Assembly: GCA_002418765.1 (NCBI GenBank)
Contig: DIET01000002.1
Span: forward strand, 1 to 31,997
Origin: Peptococcaceae bacterium UBA5767
Lineage (GTDB): Bacteria; Bacillota; TC1; UBA5767
Direction of reading: 5' to 3'
Length of the DNA stretch: 31,997 bases
Positions 8,275 through 14,579 of this stretch are shown one piece after another. The notes below the pieces were generated by a model. That model did no database searches. It was not told where the DNA came from and saw only the letters and a list, made by a program, of their open reading frames with translations. How positions within the stretch are numbered: the first letter of the stretch is position 1; each line of letters begins with the position of its first letter. A program made the position numbers and the translations under genes.

Positions 8275-9279
8275 ATGGTTAAGATTGGTATCAACGGATT
8301 TGGAAGGATTGGAAGATTGGTGATGCGCGCAGCGATGGATCATCCAGACGTAGAGGTTGTGGCTATCAATGATTTGACGGACGCCAAAACCAATGCTCAC
8401 TTGTTCAAATACGATAGCATACACGGCACCTATCCAGGGGATGTGGCAGCTGATGGCAACGACATAGTGATCGATGGAAAGAAAATCAAGGTTTTTTCTG
8501 AGAGAGAACCAAAGAATTTGGGTTGGGGAGAAGTAGGTGCTGAAATCGTGATTGAGTCTACAGGTTTTTTCCGGTCCAAGGAAGAAGCTTTGGGACATGT
8601 ACAAGCCGGTGCCAAGAAGGTCATTATTTCTGCTCCGGCAAAAAAGGAAGACATTACCATCGTGATGGGAGTCAATGAAGACAAGTATGATAAGGATAAG
8701 CATGTGGTACTAAGCAATGCTTCTTGCACCACGAATTGCTTGGCTCCTGTGGCCAAGGTACTTAGTGATACCTTTGGCATCAAGCGAGGCTTGATGACCA
8801 CCATTCATTCCTACACCAATGATCAGAAAATCCTGGATCAGTTTCACGATGATTTGCGAAGAGCAAGAGCAGCTGCGGAAAACATGATCCCCACCACGAC
8901 GGGTGCGGCACAGGCCGTGGCCTTGGTGCTTCCTGAATTGGTCGGCAAGTTGAACGGTATGGCCATTCGGGTACCGACGGCCAACGTATCACTGGTGGAT
9001 GTGGTCTTTGAACTGGATAAGAAAACTACGGCTGCAGAAGTGAATGCTGCCTTGAAAGAAGCAGCGGAAGGTTCTTTGAAAAATATTATGGCGTACAATG
9101 AAGAGCCTTTGGTTTCGAAGGATTACAACGGTTGCAAATTGTCTTCCACTGTGGATGGTCTGTCAACCATGATGGTAGGCGAAGACATGGTGAAGGTTCT
9201 GGCTTGGTATGACAATGAGACGGGTTATGCGACCCGCTGTGTTGATCTGGCTGCCTACATTGCTTCTAAAGGACTATAA
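8275..9279 (+). CDS. gap: Glyceraldehyde-3-phosphate dehydrogenase, type I
   Basis: Phosphorylating, NAD-dependent glycolytic enzyme converting glyceraldehyde 3-phosphate to 1,3-bisphosphoglycerate. It has 334 residues, the normal length. The Rossmann motif GINGFGRIGR is at residues 5-14, Asp33 in AINDL is consistent with NAD preference, the catalytic Cys151 is in SNASCTTNC, and the partner His lies in TTIHSYTNDQ. An AAGGAGGAGGA ribosome binding site precedes the ATG. It is the first gene of gap-pgk-tpiA-gpmI-eno. A hairpin before pgk probably makes gap more abundant than the rest. Unlike in Bacillus, no cggR regulator gene is upstream; whiA is. Confidence 0.97.
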   Translation: MVKIGINGFGRIGRLVMRAAMDHPDVEVVAINDLTDAKTNAHLFKYDSIHGTYPGDVAADGNDIVIDGKKIKVFSEREPKNLGWGEVGAEIVIESTGFFRSKEEALGHVQAGAKKVIISAPAKKEDITIVMGVNEDKYDKDKHVVLSNASCTTNCLAPVAKVLSDTFGIKRGLMTTIHSYTNDQKILDQFHDDLRRARAAAENMIPTTTGAAQAVALVLPELVGKLNGMAIRVPTANVSLVDVVFELDKKTTAAEVNAALKEAAEGSLKNIMAYNEEPLVSKDYNGCKLSSTVDGLSTMMVGEDMVKVLAWYDNETGYATRCVDLAAYIASKGL

Positions 9280-9297
9280 ATTAGTCAAAGTACCATA

Positions 9298-9334
9298 GAA
9301 GAATGCGAACCTTTCGGCTCGCATTCTTCCTTTT
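9298..9334 (+). terminator. Hairpin between gap and pgk
   Basis: A perfect 11-bp stem pairs 9298-9308 (GAAGAATGCGA) with 9319-9329, with a 10-base loop, followed by CTTTTA. It has the form of an intrinsic terminator with a short U-tract. As pgk has no evident promoter of its own, it may be a partial terminator or a 3'-end stabiliser that raises gap over downstream genes. Confidence 0.7.
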
Positions 9335-9349
9335 ACAGGAGAATGAACC

Positions 9350-10540
9350 ATGAGAAATAAAAAAAGTGTAGAAGATTTGAACGTCAAGGGCAAGCGTGTG
9401 TTGGTCCGGTGTGATTTCAATGTACCTATGGAAGATGGCGTGATCACGGATGACGCCCGTATTACGGAAGCGTTGCCCACGATTGTCTATTTAAAACAAC
9501 AGGGAGCCCGGATTATCCTGCTTTCGCATTTTGGAAGGCCAAAAGGTAAACCTGATGCGGCGTATTCTTTGCGTCCTGTGGCTGATCGCTTGACAGAACT
9601 CTTGCACGAAGAGGTTTTGTTTGCTGCCGACGATGAGGTCGTGGGTGAGCAGGCCAAAGCCATGAGTTCGCTGCTTCAAGATGGTCAGGTCATGCTGCTC
9701 GAAAATACCCGCTTTTGTCCAGGTGAAACCAGCAATGATCCTGTTTTTGCCAAAAAACTTGCGGGCTTGGGTGACTTGTTTGTGAATGATGCCTTTGGCA
9801 CAGCTCACCGTGCGCATGCCTCCAATGTAGGCTTGAGTCAGCTGCTGCCCTCTGCGCTGGGTTATTTGGTGAAGAAGGAAGTAGATGTGTTAAGTGATGT
9901 GATGGCACAGCCCCAAAGACCGTTTGTGGCGATTCTGGGTGGGGCCAAGGTATCTGATAAGATTGGAGTTATCAAGAATCTGATACAGAAAGTGGATGTC
10001 TTGATTGTAGGGGGAGGCATGGCCTTTACTTTTTTCAAAGCCATGGGCTACGAAACGGGTTTGTCTTTATTGGAAGAGGACAAGGTCGAGTTGGCCAGAG
10101 AACTGATGGAGGAGGCGCAGGCGAACAAGGTGCGTTTTCTTCTTCCGGTGGATGTGGTTTGTGCTGAAACCTTTAGCAATGATGTTCCTTTTGTTACAGT
10201 CCCTGCTGAGGGGATTCCCAAGAACCAGATGGGTTTGGATATTGGATCCAGAAGTCTGGCGCTTTTTGCAGACGAAATTGCCCAAGCCAAAACCATTATT
10301 TGGAATGGACCTATGGGTGTGTTTGAAATGGATCACTTTGCTCAGGGAACGAGGGGTGTGGCCAAGGCCATGGCCGATGTCGATGCTGTAACCATCATTG
10401 GTGGAGGAGATTCTGCGGCGGCGGCACAACAGTTCGGTCTGGCCGATCGCATGACGCACATTTCCACGGGTGGTGGTGCCAGTCTGGAGTTTTTTGAGGG
10501 CAAAGTATTGCCTGGAATTGACGCCATTGATGAGCGATAA
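9350..10540 (+). CDS. pgk: Phosphoglycerate kinase
   Basis: Transfers the acyl phosphate of 1,3-bisphosphoglycerate to ADP. The protein has 396 residues, normal for a non-fused bacterial enzyme. Visible are the N-terminal VLVRCDFNVPMEDG motif with the substrate-binding arginine, LLSHFGRPKG, the FVNDAFGTAHR region, LGGAKVSDKIGVI, and the C-terminal nucleotide loop GGGDSAAAAQQFG with STGGGASLEF. An AGGAG site precedes the ATG by eight bases, just after the gap-pgk hairpin. tpiA starts nine bases downstream. Confidence 0.97.
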   Translation: MRNKKSVEDLNVKGKRVLVRCDFNVPMEDGVITDDARITEALPTIVYLKQQGARIILLSHFGRPKGKPDAAYSLRPVADRLTELLHEEVLFAADDEVVGEQAKAMSSLLQDGQVMLLENTRFCPGETSNDPVFAKKLAGLGDLFVNDAFGTAHRAHASNVGLSQLLPSALGYLVKKEVDVLSDVMAQPQRPFVAILGGAKVSDKIGVIKNLIQKVDVLIVGGGMAFTFFKAMGYETGLSLLEEDKVELARELMEEAQANKVRFLLPVDVVCAETFSNDVPFVTVPAEGIPKNQMGLDIGSRSLALFADEIAQAKTIIWNGPMGVFEMDHFAQGTRGVAKAMADVDAVTIIGGGDSAAAAQQFGLADRMTHISTGGGASLEFFEGKVLPGIDAIDER

Positions 10541-10549
10541 GGAGTCGAT

Positions 10550-11299
10550 ATGAGAAAACCAATGATTGCAGGAAACTGGAAAATGAATAAAACGGTGGAT
10601 GAAGGTGTGGCGCTGGTAAGAGAGATCCTGCCGCTGGTACAAAACAGTGATGCTGAGATCTGTGTTTGCGTGCCTTATATTTCCCTACAGGCCATTGGGG
10701 AGCTTATACAAGGAAGCCGGGTGCAACTGGGGGCGCAAAATGTCAGTCAATATGCTGCTGGGGCCTATACGGGCGAAATATCAACCACCATGCTGGCCGA
10801 TCTGAAGGTGGCGTATGTAATTCTGGGACATTCGGAACGCAGAATGTATTATGCTGAGACAGATGAGAGCATCAATGAAAAAATAGAGGCTTCGTTGGGA
10901 AAAAGCCTTTGTCCCATTGTTTGCTGTGGAGAACCACTGGATATTCGCAGGAAAAATGAGGAGAAGGCCTATGTAAAGGCGCAGCTGGTGCGGGATTTAC
11001 AGGGTATCAGGGCTGAGGATATGCGGAAGATGGTGATTGCCTATGAGCCTATCTGGGCCATTGGAACAGGAGAGACGGCCAGCAAGGAACAGGCTGAATC
11101 CATGTGTGCCTTTATTCGTACCCTGATTGCTGGCCTTTACGATAGCGAAACAGCCGATGCAGTGCGTATCCTGTATGGCGGTAGTGTCAATACCTCCAAT
11201 ATCGATGAACTGATGGGCATGGAGAATATTGATGGAGCTCTGGTGGGTGGTGCCAGTTTGAAGGCGGCTGATTTTGCCCGCTTGGTGAATTTTAGGTAA
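10550..11299 (+). CDS. tpiA: Triose-phosphate isomerase
   Basis: Interconverts dihydroxyacetone phosphate and glyceraldehyde 3-phosphate. It is a 249-residue TIM barrel. The catalytic lysine is in GNWKMNKT near residue 12, the catalytic histidine in LGHSERR, and the catalytic glutamate in AYEPIWAIGTGE. The C-terminal phosphate loop reads YGGSVNTSN and GALVGGASL. A GGAG site precedes the ATG. Spacing of nine bases on both sides places it in one transcript with pgk and gpmI. Confidence 0.97.
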   Translation: MRKPMIAGNWKMNKTVDEGVALVREILPLVQNSDAEICVCVPYISLQAIGELIQGSRVQLGAQNVSQYAAGAYTGEISTTMLADLKVAYVILGHSERRMYYAETDESINEKIEASLGKSLCPIVCCGEPLDIRRKNEEKAYVKAQLVRDLQGIRAEDMRKMVIAYEPIWAIGTGETASKEQAESMCAFIRTLIAGLYDSETADAVRILYGGSVNTSNIDELMGMENIDGALVGGASLKAADFARLVNFR

Positions 11300-11308
11300 G
11301 GAGAAGCG

Positions 11309-12844
11309 ATGATAAAGAAACCTGTTATGCTCTGTATTCTCGATGGCTGGGGTCTTCGGGAAGAGAAAAAATACAATGCCATCCTTATAGGAGATACTCC
11401 CTATTGGGATGCGCTCACAGAAAGTGTGCCCATGACGCGTCTTGTGGCTTCCGGGCTGGCAGTGGGTTTGCCGGAAGGACAGATGGGCAATTCGGAAGTA
11501 GGTCACTTGAATATCGGTGCTGGTCGAAAAGTGTATCAGGACCTGACGCGTATCAACAAAAGTATCGCCGATGGGGATTTCTTTGAGAATCCAGTATTGG
11601 TGCAAGGGATGGATGAAGCCAAAGAAAATGGGAAGAGTATCCATCTTCTGGGACTCTTGTCGGATGGGGGAGTGCATTCCCATATTCTGCAGATCATCGC
11701 CATGATAGAACTCGCTAAGAAAAGGGGCGTCCAGTCGCTGTTTGTTCATGCATTGCTGGATGGACGTGATGTGCCGCCGACTTCAGCAATTAGGTATATT
11801 GAGCAATTGGAAGCAGCCATGCAGGAACTGGGTCTGGGGAAGATTGCTACGGTTAGTGGTCGTTACTATACGATGGACAGGGATAAGCATTGGGACCGGG
11901 TGGAAAAAGGTTACCAGGCCATGACCCAGGGACTGGGACATAGGGCGCCTACAGCGGTACAGGCTGTTCAAGATGCGTATGAGCGTGCTGAAAATGATGA
12001 ATTTGTAAGCCCTACGGTCATCGAAGAGCAGGGCAAACCAGTAGGCACGGTGATGGAGGGAGACAGCATCATTTTTTGCAACTTTCGGGCCGACCGAGCC
12101 AGAGAAATTACCCGTGCGTTTGTGCAAGAGGATTTTCATGGGTTTGCAAAGCCTTCTCTTCACGTGCGCTATATTTGTCTTACAGAATATGATGAAACCA
12201 TCGATGCTCCCATTGCGTTTCCAGCACAAGAACTGCGAAATACCTTGGGTGAAGTGCTGGCCAAAGCGGGTTTGAGACAGCTACGGATTGCTGAGACCGA
12301 AAAGTATGCTCATGTTACTTTCTTCTTTAATGGTGGCAAAGAAGATGCCAATTCAGGAGAGGATCGGGTTTTGATTCCGTCTCCTTCGGTATCTACCTAT
12401 GATTTACAGCCGGAGATGAGTGCGTATGAGGTAACAGAAAAGGTGATCGATGCCATCGACAAAGAGACGTATGATGTTATCATTTTAAACTTCGCCAATC
12501 CTGACATGGTTGGACATACGGGGGTTTTGGAAGCTGCTGTGGCTGCCATAGAAACCATCGATGCATGTTTGAAAAATGTAGTGGAAGCCGTGAAGGCGCA
12601 TGATGGCATTGTCTTCTTGACGGCCGATCACGGAAACTGTGAAACGATGGTCAATGCAGAAACCGGAAAACCGCATACGGCGCACACCACCAATGAGGTT
12701 CCATTTTTGGTGATTACCAAAGAACCCTGGGACATTGAACTACGTGAAGGATGTTTGGAAGACATTGCACCTACGATGCTTGAGGTCCTGGAGATCGCCC
12801 AACCGGATGACATGACCGGGAAGAGCTTGATCAAGAAGAAATAG
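11309..12844 (+). CDS. gpmI: 2,3-bisphosphoglycerate-independent phosphoglycerate mutase
   Basis: Mn-dependent mutase converting 3- to 2-phosphoglycerate, of the alkaline-phosphatase fold. It has 511 residues, the usual length. Visible are ILDGWG with the metal-binding Asp12, the nucleophile Ser62 in MGNSEVGHLNIGAGR, HALLDGRDVPP, FFNGG, and the C-terminal metal motifs NPDMVGHTG and TADHGNCE. TAAGGAGAAGCG precedes the ATG. The activity of this family is pH- and Mn-sensitive, which ties it to sporulation in some Bacillota; nothing here shows that directly. eno follows after 57 bases containing a weak hairpin. Confidence 0.97.
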   Translation: MIKKPVMLCILDGWGLREEKKYNAILIGDTPYWDALTESVPMTRLVASGLAVGLPEGQMGNSEVGHLNIGAGRKVYQDLTRINKSIADGDFFENPVLVQGMDEAKENGKSIHLLGLLSDGGVHSHILQIIAMIELAKKRGVQSLFVHALLDGRDVPPTSAIRYIEQLEAAMQELGLGKIATVSGRYYTMDRDKHWDRVEKGYQAMTQGLGHRAPTAVQAVQDAYERAENDEFVSPTVIEEQGKPVGTVMEGDSIIFCNFRADRAREITRAFVQEDFHGFAKPSLHVRYICLTEYDETIDAPIAFPAQELRNTLGEVLAKAGLRQLRIAETEKYAHVTFFFNGGKEDANSGEDRVLIPSPSVSTYDLQPEMSAYEVTEKVIDAIDKETYDVIILNFANPDMVGHTGVLEAAVAAIETIDACLKNVVEAVKAHDGIVFLTADHGNCETMVNAETGKPHTAHTTNEVPFLVITKEPWDIELREGCLEDIAPTMLEVLEIAQPDDMTGKSLIKKK

Positions 12845-12845
12845 A

Positions 12846-12863
12846 GGGCAGAACAGACTGCCC
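12846..12863 (+). terminator. Weak hairpin between gpmI and eno
   Basis: GGGCAG at 12846-12851 pairs with CTGCCC at 12858-12863 around a six-base loop. Only TTGTCAT follows, with no real U-tract, so it is more likely a processing or partial-termination site than a full stop. eno retains an AAGGAGG site of its own. Confidence 0.35.
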
Positions 12864-12901
12864 TTGTCATGAAATAAAAATATGCCAAGGAGGATACAAC
12901 A

Positions 12902-14191
12902 ATGGCCATTATTACAGATGTATATGCAAGAGAGATTATGGATTCACGAGGAAACCCTACGGTGGAAGTAGAGGTGTACTTGGAAGATGGTGCCATGGGA
13001 CGCGCTGCCGTGCCTTCGGGCGCCAGCACGGGAGCATTTGAAGCCGTGGAACTAAGAGATGGCGACAAGGATCGCTATTTGGGAAAAGGTGTACTCGATG
13101 CGGTGGACAATGTTAATGAGATCATTGCCATGGAGCTTATCGGTATGGATTCGGAAGAACAAGCAGGCATCGATGCATTGATGATTGAACTTGATGGCAC
13201 ACCCAACAAAGCGAAACTGGGCGCCAATGCCATTCTGGGCGTATCATTGGCTGTAGCCAAAGCTTCTGCCCAGTCTTTGGGGATCCCTTTGTATCGTTAC
13301 ATCGGCGGTGTCAATGGCAAGCAGTTGCCTGTCCCTATGATGAATATCCTTAACGGAGGCTCTCATGCTGACAACAATGTGGATATTCAGGAGTTCATGA
13401 TTATGCCGGTTGGTGCGACGTCGTTTGCTGAAGGGCTCAGGATGTGTGCCGAAGTGTTTCATGGTTTGAAGAAAGTCTTGAAAGCAGAAGGCTTGAATAC
13501 AGCTGTTGGTGACGAGGGTGGTTTTGCACCTGATTTAAAATCCAACGAGGATGCACTGAAATACATTGTGCAGGCCATCAAGGAGGCTGGTTATGTGAGT
13601 GGGGAAGATTTCCGTATTGCCATGGATCCCGCAGCCTCTGAGTTTTATGATGCCAAGAAGAATGTGTATGTTTTGGCTTCGGAAAACAGAGAACTGACGT
13701 CAAGAGAAATGGTGGATTATTATGCCGGCCTTGTGGACAAATACCCCATCATTTCCATTGAAGATGGCTTGTCTGAAGAAGACTGGGATGGATTTATCTA
13801 TATGAGAGAAACGTTGGGAGATCGTTTGCAAATTGTGGGCGATGACTTATTTGTTACCAATACCGAGCGTTTGGCCAAAGGGATTGAACTGAAGGCGGCC
13901 AATTCCATTTTGGTCAAAGTGAATCAGATAGGTACGCTGACTGAGACCTTGAATGCCATTGAAATGGCCCAGAAAGCCGGGTTCACAGCCATTATCTCTC
14001 ATCGTTCCGGAGAGACAGAAGATACTACCATTGCCGACATTGCCGTGGCCACCAATGCGGGCCAGATCAAGACGGGTGCACCGTCCAGATCTGATCGAGT
14101 AGCCAAGTACAATCAGCTGTTGCGTATTGAAGATGAGTTGGGTGACATTGCTGTGTTCGCAGGTGATAAAACATTCTACAATTTGCGGTAG
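12902..14191 (+). CDS. eno: Enolase (phosphopyruvate hydratase)
   Basis: Mg-dependent lyase turning 2-phosphoglycerate into phosphoenolpyruvate, 429 residues. The N-terminal REIMDSRGNPTVEVEV, GGSHADNNVDIQEFMI, VGDEGGFAPDL, IEDGLSEEDW, VGDDLFVTN, the catalytic lysine in LVKVNQIGTLTE and the C-terminal ISHRSGETEDTTIAD and TGAPSRSDR blocks are all intact. An AAGGAGG site precedes the ATG. It closes the glycolytic cluster and is followed by a strong compound hairpin. In many Clostridia secG-rnr-smpB comes next; here those genes lie about 10 kb further on. Confidence 0.97.
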   Translation: MAIITDVYAREIMDSRGNPTVEVEVYLEDGAMGRAAVPSGASTGAFEAVELRDGDKDRYLGKGVLDAVDNVNEIIAMELIGMDSEEQAGIDALMIELDGTPNKAKLGANAILGVSLAVAKASAQSLGIPLYRYIGGVNGKQLPVPMMNILNGGSHADNNVDIQEFMIMPVGATSFAEGLRMCAEVFHGLKKVLKAEGLNTAVGDEGGFAPDLKSNEDALKYIVQAIKEAGYVSGEDFRIAMDPAASEFYDAKKNVYVLASENRELTSREMVDYYAGLVDKYPIISIEDGLSEEDWDGFIYMRETLGDRLQIVGDDLFVTNTERLAKGIELKAANSILVKVNQIGTLTETLNAIEMAQKAGFTAIISHRSGETEDTTIADIAVATNAGQIKTGAPSRSDRVAKYNQLLRIEDELGDIAVFAGDKTFYNLR

Positions 14192-14225
14192 TTAGTTTCA
14201 GTTAGAAAAAGAGACAGTATGTGAC

Positions 14226-14281
14226 GTGCACCCCAAATGTTGGACACAAAGTCCAACGTTCGGAGGTGCACTTTTTCTATT
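14226..14281 (+). terminator. Compound terminator after eno, resembling paired transposon ends
   Basis: The outer stem pairs GTGCACC (14226-14232) with GGTGCAC (14265-14271). The inner stem pairs GTTGGAC (14239-14245) with GTCCAAC (14251-14257), extended by a G-U pair and flanking bases. TTTTTCTATTT follows. This is a strong intrinsic terminator. Both arms read GTGCACC...GTTGGAC inward, which from memory resembles IS3-family terminal inverted repeats, so it could be a repeat-derived terminator. Confidence 0.85.
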
Positions 14282-14324
14282 TCCTAAGGTGGCTGGGTCA
14301 TCTGAGGATAAAGAGGAAATGCTC

Positions 14325-14353
14325 TTGACAACCCAGGGAATATATTGCATGAT
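14325..14353 (+). promoter_or_regulatory. Possible promoter for the molybdenum hydroxylase leader
   Basis: A perfect -35 TTGACA at 14325-14330 is followed after 17 bases by CATGAT at 14348-14353, a four-of-six -10. Another TATAAT lies at 14446-14451 but lacks a -35. Transcription from here would give a leader of about 220 bases. Confidence 0.45.
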
Positions 14354-14359
14354 GAACGG

Positions 14360-14579
14360 GTAATTGAATACAAATTAATCTCTGAAATTCATGACTCCTG
14401 AGGCCTTGGCTATGGAGCTGAATCGCTAGGTTATACGGGAAACGGTATAATCCCCCATTGTGGAAAGGAGAGAAACGACCTGAGGGTCGATTCTTTGTTG
14501 CGCCTGAAACTCTGGGATCCCAGAGTTTTTTTGTATTTGTTGTTAAAAGAGCATCAGGTAAGAGAACAGGAGTGTAACG
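14360..14579 (+). promoter_or_regulatory. Structured leader of the molybdenum hydroxylase gene, candidate attenuator or riboswitch
   Basis: This belongs to the 388-base stretch between eno and the next gene. After the eno terminator and the putative promoter come several hairpins: TTATAC (14430-14435) with GTATAA (14445-14450); CGACC (14476-14480) with GGTCG (14485-14489); then the terminator at 14507-14532, 48 bases before the start codon. A terminator between a promoter and its gene is the layout of attenuators and riboswitches. I could not match it to Moco, purine, T-box, c-di-GMP or other families I know. No leader peptide was found. Confidence 0.5.
14507..14532 (+). terminator. Intrinsic terminator in the hydroxylase leader
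   Basis: A perfect 22-base palindrome spans 14507-14528 (arms AAACTCTGGGA and its complement), with a seven-base T run at 14526-14532. It stands upstream of the coding start at 14580 and downstream of the likely promoter, so it should stop transcription unless overridden. It could also end an upstream transcript. Confidence 0.8.

Noticed and set aside
10997..11749. Long open frame on the minus strand opposite tpiA and gpmI
   Set aside because: It lies entirely within two well-identified genes, has no recognisable domain and no ribosome site; it is a shadow of their codon use.
14360..14560. Known riboswitches (Moco, purine, T-box, c-di-GMP, tetrahydrofolate)
   Set aside because: GTATAATCCC faintly recalls the purine riboswitch, but the rest of the core is missing. 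No T-box AGGGTGG and no other conserved core could be found.
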